Of a stretch of DNA of 64,000 nucleotides, positions 10,924 through 21,851 are shown in pieces. The notes beneath the pieces are model-generated. The model searched no databases. It had not been told where the DNA came from and saw nothing but the letters and a program-made list of their open reading frames with translations. The first letter of the stretch is position 1; the number at the start of each line of letters is the position of its first letter. This DNA is from Bubalus kerabau. Taxonomy: Eukaryota > Chordata > Mammalia > Artiodactyla > Bovidae. The position numbers were made by a program, and so were the translations under genes. Location: positions 51,959,001-52,023,000 of the forward strand of contig NC_073645.1 in the NCBI RefSeq assembly GCF_029407905.1, written 5' to 3'.

Positions 10924-12394
10924 TGGAAGGTAATCAGAGGGAGAGAAATCTCCCAGGCTACTTTGGCGTGGGGCAACTCTTTCAAAGACATGTTGGACGG
11001 TGATAATCAACTCTATCATAATTGCCTCTGCAGTAAGTTGACAGCTGATTAATATGAACGTCACATTTTGCTTTGAGCAGGACTGTGGCGATGAGAACTT
11101 GGGAGCCGCAAGCCAGATGGAAGCAGCCCAGCCTCACTGCACGGTGTGGTCATGCTGTTCTCTGCAAAGTTTTATTCTTCATTTTATTTTTTGATCTCAG
11201 AGTTTCCCTGGTGTCTGTGCCTGGGGCTCTGGGCTGTATCCCAGGAGGACCCCTTCCCCTCCATTGCCACCGTTGCCCCCAGCCAGGACCCAAGTCTTGC
11301 TGCTCTCCTTTTTGTGGAATTCCCCAGAGTCATCCTGTCCACAGAGCCCACAAAGATGGGATTCTGCTTCTCTGCTCTGTCCAGGAGGGTCGCCTGGTCC
11401 ATGGTGCAACAATTCATGAAGAGGCTCTTCTTTCCACAGTCAGTAAATGACCGGAGAGGACCCCACCCCCGGTCCCCCAAGGCACAGGGAAGAGCGCTGT
11501 GAGCTCAGGTCGCCAGGAAGCAGCATAGGTGGCTCTGGAACCCTGTCTGGCTGCCTCCTGACTGGGAGGGGGTGGATGGTTCAGGTGCTGGTAGGTTAGG
11601 ACACCTCTGCCCAGAGCACTTACGTGGAGTCCCAAGTCCATGTCCTCTGATCCCACGTCTGCAGAGACAAGGTGCACTCTGTGACGCTGTCTCCCCTCCA
11701 CTTGCTTGGCGGCCTGCTTTCCCCCTCACTCCTCCCAGGCACAGCCCTGCCCCTTGGTCCGGGTGGGATTCTCCAGGTGGGACCCTTGGTGGTGGATGCT
11801 TTGAGAACAGTGGCGCCCCCTGGGGTTGTGCACAGAAGTGGCATCAGCTCCAGTCTGCGGGGAGGAGAGTCCTTCTCAGTGGTCACTTGTCATGCTGACC
11901 ACCTGTGGGAGCCCACACTGTGCCCAGAGCTCAGGGCCTGGGCAGCTGCCCCTATGAGGGGACAATAGGAGGAGGTGAGGGGGAGGATGCGGGGATGCTG
12001 AAGAGGCGGCTGAGAGGAGACACCCCCGCTTTGTGGTCTTAGAGACGCACGAGCAAGCCCTTCCCTTATGGTAAAATCCTTCTGGTTTCCTGGCCGTGTC
12101 CCCACCACCTAAGCTCTGAAGTGGCCCCGGGAGCCACGTGGCGGGGTGAATGCTCTGAATTTTCCCTCCTATGGGGGGCAGGTCCCCCTGGACGTGACCC
12201 AGGTGGGGCGGTAGGTGCCGTGGCTTCACTCTCCGCCTCCCTGTGGGTCGAAGGTTCTGCGCTTGCAGCGGCCGGCGAGCGGGTGAGCTCTGGGGGCTGG
12301 TGCTCAGCTCCACGCCGCGGGGTGGAGAAGGGCTGGTGGGTCCATCCCTGCCTTCTGCCCAGGTACGGCCGACTTAGAGCAGACTTGACTGCCA
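10924..12394. other. Single-copy non-coding stretch
   Basis: 10985-11080 is AT-rich and holds homeodomain-like and TGA-rich words ('ctgataatcaac'-like, 'gctgattaatatg') that resemble a conserved non-coding element. 11200-12390 is GC-rich, with several overlapping open frames on both strands and no domain. Confidence 0.4.
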
Positions 12395-12560
12395 ATTAAT
12401 CCACTGCCAATCAATATGAAATATTTGGTATGCAAATCGAATTCTCTTAACCGTCAGCTTTTATTTGCCAATGTGGCGGGCCTTTGTTTGTTTCTGTTAT
12501 AAAGCCAAATCCGTAAAACCCTGGGTTCTTGGTATTTTGAAATTTCAATTATCTGCTGTG
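12395..12560. other. Candidate conserved non-coding (enhancer-like) segment
   Basis: An AT-rich island between GC-rich flanks holds a perfect octamer ATGCAAAT (12430-12437), several TAAT cores near 12393-12410, and a SOX-like CCTTTGTTTG near 12481-12490. This word density is typical of conserved enhancers, but conservation itself is not visible here. Confidence 0.3.
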
Positions 12561-14980
12561 ATTGTATCTCTGTTTTCAGAGACATTTGCATGCAGTAGGA
12601 GCTGGTGGTAAACAGCAGTGACTTTTGAAGTGAGGAGAGCTATCTCAACCTCCAGTGAGAGGAGGAGGCCGATGTTTGCTTGAGAAAAATCACTTTCCAA
12701 GAGCAAGCCGGAGCAAGGCAGAAGCCCTCTGGGAGCCTGAGGTGGTTCTTTGGGCAACAACCTGGCTGTGATCCCAGCCCTGTGCTGGGTCCGGGCATTC
12801 TGGAAGCTGCTCGGGGTTGGGGTGTGGGCGCTGGACGGGCCAGCTCACCTGCAGCCCACCTTGGTGAGCCTTAAAGGTAGTACTTGTGACTCAGAGCCTG
12901 GCTCATCAGTGTCTTGGTGGATCTTCAGAACTGTGACATCGGCAGCCTTATGTTCTCGAAAGCACAGAAGGATCTTGAGCTTCCCAGAAGCTCTGCATCT
13001 CTGCGAAGATCTGTGTGCTGCTCTTGTTTAAAGCAAACCCAGACTGAACCTCTTAAATCCTCGCGGACTCAGGGGCAGCGAGCAGCAGTGCTCAATGGCT
13101 GCCTCTTCTCTTTCACGTCGCAAACACTTGCTGAGCTCTGTTCTCCATGCCGAGCGCCCCGCGACAAGCCCAGCAGAGCCCCGGTGGACGGGGACATATG
13201 GACTCCTATCCGTCAGCGTATCCTCTGCCCGACAGTGCTGAGGGTCTGCAGGGGAGCGGGGGCAGGTGGCAGGGCCCGGGTGTGGGGAGCTGCTTTTTCA
13301 CCCATAACACGGGCCTGGTCTCCTTGATAAGGTGATCTTGGAGCATGTATTTGAATAGATGTTTGCAAAATGAAATGGTTGTACTTTAAGCCAAATGAAT
13401 GCACTCATCTAACTGGCATGGTGGAAGCACTAAGAACCATCAGATACTGTTTTCGGAAGGACTGAACTTGTCTCTCATTCTGCCACCTCCCTCCTCGGGG
13501 CGGGGCCACCTGGGAACGGAGGGGAGGGGCTCCAAGTAGAAACAGCACCAGTGATGCTGAGGGGCTGTCCCTGGGGATGGTTCCAGAGCAGAGGACGGGT
13601 GACCGCCGGCCGGGTCAGCGCCTGCCGATGGACGGCTGTCCTGAGCCCCTGCGAGGTTCTCACTTCTCACTCCCGCCGTTGCACCAGCCCTGCCCATGCC
13701 CACTCAGCAGGTGTCCTTGCGGAGCTGGAAGGACCTGGGAGGGGACGGGGCTGGGTTAGGGCCGTGAAGGAGGTGCCCTATGAGCAGAGCCTTCGAAGGA
13801 AGACCCTGGGGGCCCCACCTGGCTCAGGGTCCTTCTCCCCGAGACACAGGGCTGAGGGCTCGTGTTCTTGGTGGTCACAGAAGCGACTTGCCCACTGTCC
13901 AGCAGCTGCAGAGAATAGGAAATTGCCCAGTCTTTCCATCTTCTTCTGGAATTTAGGCAGATGACTGGCAGAAGAGCAAGACTTTCAGGGCACACGGTCC
14001 CTTCCAGGAACAAAGACATGGCACCTGTGGCATCTCCCCTGGGCCGCGTCCTGCCCGTCTGAGCAGAGCCTGGGTGAGGGAGGGACCCGGGAGGCGCTCC
14101 CAGGACGGTTCTTTTCCTTCCATTGGCGTGGTGATTCTGTTCTGCTGTTCCCTTTCTGCTTGTTTGTTTCGTTATCTGAAATTCTCTCTCGCTGTTTACT
14201 GGGGCTGGTGTGTTTCTCTGTTTTTCCTCTACGCACAGATTATGCTGTTTTGGTAGCATCTGCTGTGAATTTTAATTACGACGCTCAACTCCAAGGGAGC
14301 CCCGCGAAGCCGCGGGCGTCGTTAGCAGTCCAGACCCACGTTCCTGGCACAGACGGAGGGTTGCAAATGTGAGAGGAGTCAGGACCCAGGACAAAGGCAA
14401 TGGGAGCCCACAGTCTCCTCTTGTCCCGGCTCCTTTTATTTGAGAGACCTCTGTGGCAAGGGACTGGTATGCCTAGGATTGCTTTTTGGCTTTTTGTTTT
14501 TTTGCCAATAATTGTCCTTTGGTTCTTTAAGGCCGTAGCACAAACCCTCAGTCTCTTTTAAAGGAGCAGTTATGGGATTTGTAGCTCAGCTAAAATGGCA
14601 AATGCAAATCTGTGTTCGGTTGCTTCAGATTGCAAAAATACGCTTATCGGATGTAAGAAACATTAGGCTGCTGTTACTTCTCAGCCTAGGAGCCTTTCCC
14701 GAGCCCACTGGACTGCCTCCTCAGGACTTCCCCGAGGCCTGCGCCACGCTGTCAGTGGCTTCTGCAGCGCGTGGTGCTTCTGGTCTCTGCTACACTGGAC
14801 GCGTCAGGCCAGGTCAGCGTGTGCCCGGGGCCTGCGAGGGCATGGTCCTCTGGCTGGCCCCAGGTGGGTGCTGGCCTCCACCCAGCACCTTCTTGCCCAG
14901 CGAGATGGTGCCCGCTCCGCCGTCACATGCAGCCAGCCTCACTACTGCCTCTGATTTCAGAGGCAGAACACTGATCTGCG
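12561..14980. other. Single-copy non-coding stretch
   Basis: GC-rich from 12700 to 14130, then AT-richer. A second perfect ATGCAAAT is at 14602-14609. Long frames at 13756-14259 (minus) and from 14572 (plus) have no recognisable domain; the latter owes its length partly to the SINE that follows. Confidence 0.4.
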
Positions 14981-14981
14981 A

Positions 14982-15207
14982 TTGTGTGTGTGGGTGTGCG
15001 CCCTCAGCTGTGTCTGACTCTTTGCGACCCATGTGGACTGTCGCCCGCCAGGCTCCTCTGTCCACGGGATTCTCCAGGCAAGAACACTGGAGTGGGTTGC
15101 CATGCCCTCCTCCAAGGGATCTTCCCGACCCAGGGATTGAACCTGCGTCTCCTGCGTCTCCTGCATTGGCCGACGAGTTCTTTACCACTGAGCCACCTGG
15201 GAAGCCC
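14982..15207 (-). mobile_element. Bov-tA SINE, minus strand
   Basis: Reversed Bov-tA with a GT-rich left end, the 'tgtgtctgactctttgcgacc' tail word and the head ending 'ccacctgggaagccc'. CGATTGTG appears at 14979-14986 and again at 15221-15228, but the second copy is 13 bp beyond the SINE head, so it is only a possible target-site duplication. Confidence 0.92.
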
Positions 15208-15795
15208 GAATCTATTAATACGATTGTGAGTAACTCTTGTGCTGCCACCAAACGTGGAAGGGGTACTGAGACCGAGGGGCTTGAATGCAGGCTGGATTTC
15301 TAGACCTCCAGCTGGGAGGCCTGGGGCTCTGCCGTGGTGTCCTTAGGTGTGTCCTGGAAGGGTGGGAGCAGGCGGTGGCCACCCTTGGGTGGCACCCTCG
15401 GGCACCCTGGGCACGTGTCTGCCCCTGGTGTGGTGTGGCTGCCTCCTGGCCCAGCATCCAGGGCTGCAGAAGGCAGGGACATTTGCCCGCAGGGACTAGG
15501 ATGTGCCTGCGTCTTGCTCTGACCATGGCCCTAAGCTGGTGTCGGGGACCCTTGTGAAGTTGTGAAGTTGCACTTGACTTTCTGCTGTGCCCCCAGGCTG
15601 CCCAGTGTGGGCTCGCCATGCAGGTCGGGGTGTGTGAGGGTCTTTTCTGGGGCTGGTGAGTGAGTCTAGGAGGGCACTGACCGTCACTGCCCCTGCCTAA
15701 CAGGGTTTCGTCTTTGGAAAGTCTACGCAGGGGGCCTGTCATTTGGGGCTGAGGACGCCAGGCTCAGACAGGCTCACCGTCAGCCTTCACCGAGG
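15208..15795. other. Single-copy GC-rich non-coding stretch
   Basis: Overlapping frames on both strands (for example 15215-15742 minus) reflect high GC content. No motif is recognised. Confidence 0.45.
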
Positions 15796-15872
15796 CTCGG
15801 AGCTGGACTGGGTCCAGGACCCAGGTTGGTAAGGGCTCAGCCGCTCTACGCTGTAACCACCTCTCCCAGCCC
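15796..15872 (-). mobile_element. MIR SINE fragment, minus strand (diverged)
   Basis: The block 'ggacccaggttggtaagggc' followed by 'gctctacgctgtaaccacctctc' follows the reversed 5' half of MIR. It is short and diverged. Confidence 0.4.
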
Positions 15873-17411
15873 CTCTGCCGAGGCCTCCCAGTGTCCTGAC
15901 CTTCTCACTCGTGGTCCCTTCACCCGCTGGACCAGGAGCCTAGGCTGCCCTTGCCCCCCAGCCTTGAGGGCCTGTGGGAGAAAGTTCTAGATGCCCAGGC
16001 ATGCTGTGCTGTTTCCTTCTTGACCTCTGCAGCTCTGACCGTGCCTGGAGACATCCTGGCCATGCACAGTTGGGAAGACCCCCGTCCCTATGTGCTGGGA
16101 CTCCTTCTGCCCCATGAAGGCACCTGGCCTACCGCCTGGTTCCCTCCAGACGCCCGCGTTTGCCCCAGGGCTGACCCTCCCCTGGGATGCTGGGCACCAG
16201 AGGTCACCTGGGCTGTAAGGAGAGCCCTTCGCAGGACAGAGTGGGTCTGACACTGACCTCCTCCAGGCTGTCTCCTCCTGAAGTGCAGACGGGATGTGCA
16301 GGGGCTGCCGTCTATGCCTGGGGAGTGGAGAAACTTGACAACATCGGTCTTTTGACGCCGACAGCCGAAGGGCTGTTTCTCAGGGGTGAGGTGGGGGCTA
16401 CATCTTTTGGGCGGGGGCGCATGTGTGCCAGGATCCTCTGGTGACAGTTTCAGAGCGAGGCCACCTCCCTGGGGTGCTCTATGTGGAGGTGGGGGGCAGC
16501 GGTGTGCCCATACCCGAGTCCGGGGCCCGTCTCGCACTGAGCAGCTGTGTGGGCCAGGTGACTGGGAGCCCAGCTGAGCAGACCCTGGGTCTGAACTCCA
16601 CCCTCATCCTCACGTTTTCTCAGCTCATACAGCTACAGAAAATCAATGGACGCAGAATTGGTCCTCGCCCCTAGCCCCCTCCTAGCAGTATGGAGTCACC
16701 CAAGGATAAATGAACCATTTGGAAGAATCAGCCCGTCCATTTCATTCAGTGAGGCGCTTCTAATAAAGATGTATTTTATGCTTGCTATGTGTTCATCGAG
16801 ATTCAGATAACACTTTCGTTCTGATTAGTTGTGTACTTGTAACAAAGTAGCAAAATTCAATCCGGAAGAAAATTATTTTTGACATTAGAGCCTCACGGTC
16901 ACTGGAAAGGAAAAGTTAGATTCGCATCAATGTTCTCGGGCCGAGGAGAGCGAGAGGGTGAGGGGCAGCACAGCTCCAAGTGTAGACAGCATCCCGTGCG
17001 GATAACAGTCCGTGGGAGAAGGGGATGGACATATGAGTTTAAGAGGGAGAACATGGACTTGTGGAAAATTCTGGCTGTGAAGAAGAGCTTGTCTGTGAAT
17101 TTTTGAGCTGGGGAGACAGTGGGTAGGTAAGCCTTGCCTTTCAGATTCCATGTGTTGCGTTTAATAATGAGAAACAGTTTCACTGTAAAGTTTAATATGC
17201 CAGAATTTACATCCTTTTCTGCTGTTGGAACCTGTAATGAGCATTTTCAGAGATCAACTTGCATGTCCCAAGAGGTCCATGAGTGGACAGGTGAGGATGC
17301 CCTGTGGGTACCAGGCTTCAGCCAGACTGAGAAGGCAGAGCTGGGGGCTGAGTCCTGGGTGAGAGGCGCCCCTCCCAAACCACCCACAGCAGACACAGGT
17401 GTGATGGATTT
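15873..17411. other. Single-copy non-coding stretch
   Basis: GC-rich to 16680. From 16700 to 16880 it is AT-rich and repeat-free ('tctaataaagatgtatttta') and CNE-like. No exon is supported. Confidence 0.4.
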
Positions 17412-17765
17412 ATACTTAAAGTTTTAACAGCCTTTTTGTTTTAGAGTAATCTTAGACTTACAGAAAAGCGGCTGAGATATGTAGACATATTCAGCATACT
17501 CCACACCCAGATCCCCCACTGCTAGCGTCTCACGTCCCTGCGGTACATCTGTCACACCTGACACAGAGTGCAGACGTGTCGCTATCAGTTACCATCTGTG
17601 CTTCACTCTTACCTCCCTCGCGTTTGCCTGATGTCATTTTTCCACCCCGGAGGGGACCCTGGACACCACACTCGTTCAGTCTCGCGTCCCCCTTGGCTCC
17701 TGTCGCTGTGAGTTTCTCGGTCTTTCTGTACTTTTGGTGACTTGACGACCAGAGGAGTGTGGGAC
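17412..17765 (-). mobile_element. Old L1 3' UTR fragment, minus strand
   Basis: The order of blocks matches the reverse complement of an L1M-type 3' UTR: 'ttttagagtaatcttagacttacagaaaa', 'cacacccagatcccccac', 'ggtacatctgt', 'ttgcctgatgtcatttttcc' and 'cttggctcctgtcgctgtgagtttctcgg'-like segments, all judged by eye with strong divergence. Confidence 0.55.
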
Positions 17766-20211
17766 GGGGCTTCTGAAGAGCATCCCTCCTGAGGAATTGT
17801 TTTCTTCCCGCTGCAGCCCCTCAGGCCCGCACTCTCCTGGACCCCCGTGTCTGGCTCAGACCCCTGAGTCCTCCCCTCAGACATCCACTCGCTTGAATCT
17901 GTGGACACAGGACTTGAGGAAGGCCCACGGCCACTCCATTTTGTCCCCTCCATGCTTCCTTTCCATGGTGGAGGCTGTTCCAGATACCACGGTCCAACTT
18001 CACAAAGAACGTCTGCTCAGCCTGCGGTGTCTGTGAGGGGCCGCCCTCGAGGCGTGTGGGCACGGTGCCCGCCTGAGGGCTGCATTCCCAGTGGTGAGTC
18101 CAGAGGCTGCTGTCTGCACCTTCCGGGTCAGTGCTGGGCAGGCCTCCGTTCTGCGGCTGCAGCCGTGGTGCCTGGTGGCCTTGAGCCCTGCCTCTGCCTG
18201 GGACTGGGCACCGCCGGGCAAACCCCTGTTTAAATGACCTGCTTACCCTCAGATTTGTTTGTTGTGCGAGGGACGTCCCCTCGGCCCCTGTGAGGCCCCC
18301 TCACTGCCAACACATGCTCCGAACTGCTCATCCGGGTGCCGCCCTCTTCAAGATCCTTGAACAGAGACTTCAATATAGTGGTGAGCTGTCAAAGGGCAAC
18401 CTCCTGCGAGCTCTCCCAGGAAAATGCTATAAATTTCTGCCCAGAGTATTGCAGGAATCCAGGTGGGAAGCAACTTTGATTTGAGCTTCTCTTTGGAGTG
18501 TGTGTGTGTGTGTGTGTGTGTGTAAGCTCTTTGGGTGTGCGAAGAAAACTTGCCCCCAACAATTTCCTCCTGACCCCGTACGAAACAAGACTGTTTTCCT
18601 CAAATATACCTGAGCCCTTACAGTGCAGAAGGTTTTGAATGTTGAAGGCCGTGTCACGTTCTACACACGTCTTTGTGGAACGACCTTGGGAGGAATTTAC
18701 AGCCTCACTGGTCCCAGCCTCAATAGCTCAGCGCACATGCTGTTCACACGACTGTCACTCTCCTTCGTGTCCATACCCAGTCAGGAGCTCCCAGCCCCCC
18801 TCTGAGAATGAGATCTGTCCCCTGTGAGGACCCGACCGCAGCTCCGCAGACAGCCGCATCAGGAGCATCAGTGGTTTGGAAATGAGCGTCTGGCCCGTTT
18901 GTTATGGATCAATTGCTTCTTCATTGCTGTGTTTCACTTGAATTATGATAATTAGTTTTCCACGAGTGGGGTGGACAGGATAGGCTTGGTGCTCGAATAT
19001 TTGAAAAGATGTCCCCAGTGAGGAAGAAATCCCCGTCATTCCAGCACACAGAGGCTGGCAAGCACAGTGGTCAGGGCGATAGCTGGGCTTCATCAGCTGG
19101 TAGTCAAGACAAAGGGTCGAGAGGGCTGGTGAAGAGCCCAGGCGCTTTCTTGCTGAAAATACTTACAAACCTGCAAATAATGCAATTTAACAAAAGCCCA
19201 TTTTTGAGGTTGACTTTATGATAAATTATGAACATTCTTCTAGCTTGTCATCTTTTGTGTTTAATCTGTCTTTCAGCCGAAGCAAAACTTAAAAACCCAA
19301 ATCCGTGCCCATTCGCAGCTCCCCTAGAGGTCTGTGCCTGGACACACGTCAGTGCCAAGGTAGGCACCAAGGTGCTTCACTCTGTCAAGGCTTCTTCCCT
19401 GAACAGGCTGCTCTTGTGAACAGCTGGAGCTGCCTCCCAGTCCCGCAGGAGAACGGCCCTAGTATTTTATGGTTATTAACCTCCCGTTATTAAGTTCTCA
19501 GTGCTGTTGTGCTACCCATGCTGTGATTTGTTACTAGTGAATATTAAGTGTTGCCCTTATTGAGAACATATTTTTCTCTTTATGAGCATCATGGAACTGC
19601 GGGCCTCCAGCCGCTGGGCAAGGGTGGCAGGGCGTGGGGCTCCGGCGTGAGCTGTCACACAGGCAGTGGTCAGGGCATCTGGAGGTGGTCAGCCAGAGCC
19701 TGTCTTTTGTCCTCCTGGGGTCTCCGGGGGCCAGCTCTGGCATTCCTGCAGAGGGTGAGGGGCAGGAATGAGACAGCCCGTGACCGCAGGCACAGTGGAA
19801 CGGCAGGAGGGCACGTGCAGTGGTGTGGGGGAGACTTTGCAACTCCAGGCTGCGTCCAGCTGCTGTGGGGTTTTCCCTGCTTGACACCGGGGCTGAGTCC
19901 TTGCTCTTCAGCTCCTCCTGCTCCCCGAGCATGTGAAAGGTGCCCATGGGCATGCGTCCCAGGTGTGGTCCTTTGCCAGCAGCAGCAAAACAGCCCCTAC
20001 AGGTGCCACGTGACTGAGTGATCACCGGGGGTGAGTTACCTGCCAAGCCTCCCGAGACGGGAGCCATTTCCAGCTGCTCATCCAAAGGTGACCTTTTCAC
20101 TCGGATTGAGACCTCTGGGAAATGACTTTTCCTCTTTTGAGAAAAGAATTAACATTTAGTTTCCTATTTTGGTAACAGAAGGTCTTTTTGCATTTTTCTG
20201 CTACTAAGCTA
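17766..20211. other. Single-copy non-coding stretch
   Basis: Mostly repeat-free apart from a GT tract at 18498-18523. A 63-codon frame at 19228-19419 is discussed in the findings. The 188-codon minus frame at 19534-20100 is GC-driven. No gene is supported. Confidence 0.4.
18498..18523. repeat. (GT)13 microsatellite
   Basis: Uninterrupted dinucleotide run of 26 bases, likely length-polymorphic. Confidence 0.95.
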
Positions 20212-20273
20212 TACATCTTGTTGCTGCTGCTGCTGCTAAGTCGCTTCAGTCGTGTCCGACTCTGTACATCTTG
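20212..20273 (-). mobile_element. Very short BovB/Bov-tA tail insertion with target-site duplication
   Basis: TACATCTTG at 20212-20220 and 20265-20273 flanks only 44 bp. These 44 bp are five GCT-type units followed by 'aagtcgcttcagtcgtgtcc', the 3' end shared by BovB and Bov-tA, in reverse orientation. The GCT run is the simple-sequence tail of the element. Confidence 0.85.
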
Positions 20274-20345
20274 GCCTTCCCACAGAAACCTGTGACTTCT
20301 CCAAGATTTGTGAACTGGAGGAGCACTGAGCTGCCCAGAAAGCAA

Positions 20346-21031
20346 GTGCACATGTATGTGTGTGTGAGTGTGAGTGCATGTGTCTGAGCGTGTGTGTGTG
20401 TGTCTGTGAGTACATGTGTGTGAATGTGTGTGTGAGTGCGTGTGTGTTGTGTGTATGAGTGCATTGTATGAGTGTGTGTGAGCATGCGTGTGACCATGTG
20501 TGTGTGTGTGCAAGCACACGTGTGTGAGCATGTGTGTATGAGTGTGTGTGAGTGTGAGTGTGTGTGCGTATTTCTGAGCATGTGTGTGAGCGTGTGTGTG
20601 TGTGTGCATGTTTCAGTGCATGTGTGTAAGTGTATGAATGTGAGAGTGTGTGTTTGAGTGTGTGAGTATGTGTGTGAGTGTGTCTGTGAGTGTATGTGGG
20701 AGTGTGTGTGTGTGAGAGTATGTGAGTGTGTATGTGAGTGCCTGAGAGTGTGTATGTGAGTGTGAGTATGTGAGTGTATGTGTGTGTGTATGTGTCTGTG
20801 AGTGTGTATGTGTGTGTGAGTGTGTGTGTGTATGTGAGCATGTGTCTGTGAGTGTATGTGTGAGAGTGTGAGAGTATGTGTCTGTGAGTGTGAGTGTGTG
20901 TGTGTGAGAGAGTGTGTGTGTGTGTGTGACTGTGTGTGAGTGTGAGAGTGTGTATGTGAGCATGTGTGTGAGTGTATGTGTGATTTGTGAGAGTATGTGT
21001 CTGTGAGTGTGAGTGTGTGTGTGTGTGTGTG
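20346..21031. repeat. TG-rich satellite (TGTG/GAGTG/ATGTG), about 0.69 kb
   Basis: A degenerate array built of TG runs broken by GAG, CATG and TATG words. A higher-order duplication is visible: the GTATGTGTCTGTGAGTG block at about 20874-20890 recurs with an offset of 119 bp at about 20993-21009. The minus strand reads as three overlapping His-Thr-rich open frames (20097-21288) only because the repeat has no stop codon. Confidence 0.95.
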
Positions 21032-21394
21032 ATGCACCTGTGGGCTGAGAGGCCACGTGGACCAGTGCAGTCCAGAAGAAGCCTGTCCATACTGGCCCAG
21101 GTGGGCCGCACATGTGTCCCCCCGCCCCAGGATGAGCAAAGAAGGGGACTGTCCTGGGTGCGGATTCTCCCTGTGAGACGAGTCTGGGACGTCATGGGGC
21201 CTCGTGGGGGTGAGTCGGCCGTGGGATCCAAACCCGCTGAATTGTGGGAAGAATCCATCACGCTCTCATCCCGATATGTAGGGTGCATGCCTGCTCTTTC
21301 TGACAGCTCCAGTGATGCTCACCTCCAGACTGCCAAGAGAGAAAATGGGCTTCACTGCGGAACCCAGATTTATGGGCTGATTCGGCGATGGATC
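21032..21394. other. Single-copy non-coding stretch
   Basis: No gene or repeat recognised. Confidence 0.45.
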
Positions 21395-21610
21395 GGTTGG
21401 TCCATTCACTTAAATGTCTGCTCTACGCCAGATGCCGAGCTTCCTCCCACGAGGAGAATGAGATTAAGGAGACAGGTCGCTGCCTCAACAGACCTTTATC
21501 TGGTGGGAGAAGACAGACATTATATCAAATAATTCATATGTCATAGTTTAACTGTAGTTGAGAGAAGTGTAAAGAGGAAACTATCCTGAAGGTACAGAGA
21601 TCCTGGGATA
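21395..21610 (-). mobile_element. Ancient L2/MIR-like remnant, minus strand
   Basis: It follows the common pattern 'ccattcactt…tctgctctacgccagatgcc…gagacaggtcgctgcctcaacagacc…tggtgggagaagacagac', which resembles the reversed 3' end of L2. The family assignment is uncertain. Confidence 0.4.
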
Positions 21611-21692
21611 TCTTCTGAGTTGTCTGAAAATGGAGGCCCCTGCACCAGAACCATCTCCTGCAGAGCACCCCCACACCTGCAGCGGGTTGGCA

Positions 21693-21851
21693 GGGAGCTG
21701 GGCATCCCAGCAGGACCATGTCTACCCAGTCAGGGAGCCAGACATACCAGCAGGACTGCCTCTACCCAGTCAGGGAGCTGGGCATCCCAGCAGGATGTCT
21801 CTACCTGATCAGGGAGCTGGGCATCCCAGCAGGACCGTGTCTACCGGGTCA
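21693..21851. repeat. Minisatellite, four units of about 40 bp
   Basis: Units start at 21693, 21733, 21773 and 21812 (40, 40, 39 and 40 bp). Each begins GGGAGC(T/C)(G/A) and contains a CATCCCAGCAGGA-like core and CTACC(C/T/G). Unit 3 lacks one base. Confidence 0.93.

Noticed and set aside
14572..15303. 243-codon plus frame
   Set aside because: Its second half is an antisense Bov-tA and its first half is GC-rich single-copy DNA without domains. It is a chance fusion.
19534..20100. 188-codon minus frame
   Set aside because: Overlaps a 157-codon plus frame in GC-rich DNA. No domain or splice context is seen.
20097..21288. Long His-Thr-rich open frames on the minus strand (up to 350 codons)
   Set aside because: They translate the TG-rich satellite in several overlapping frames. 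The repeat simply lacks stop codons, and the frames run into unrelated flanks.
21693..21851. CRISPR-like array
   Set aside because: The units are contiguous tandem repeats without unique spacers, in mammalian DNA. It is a minisatellite.
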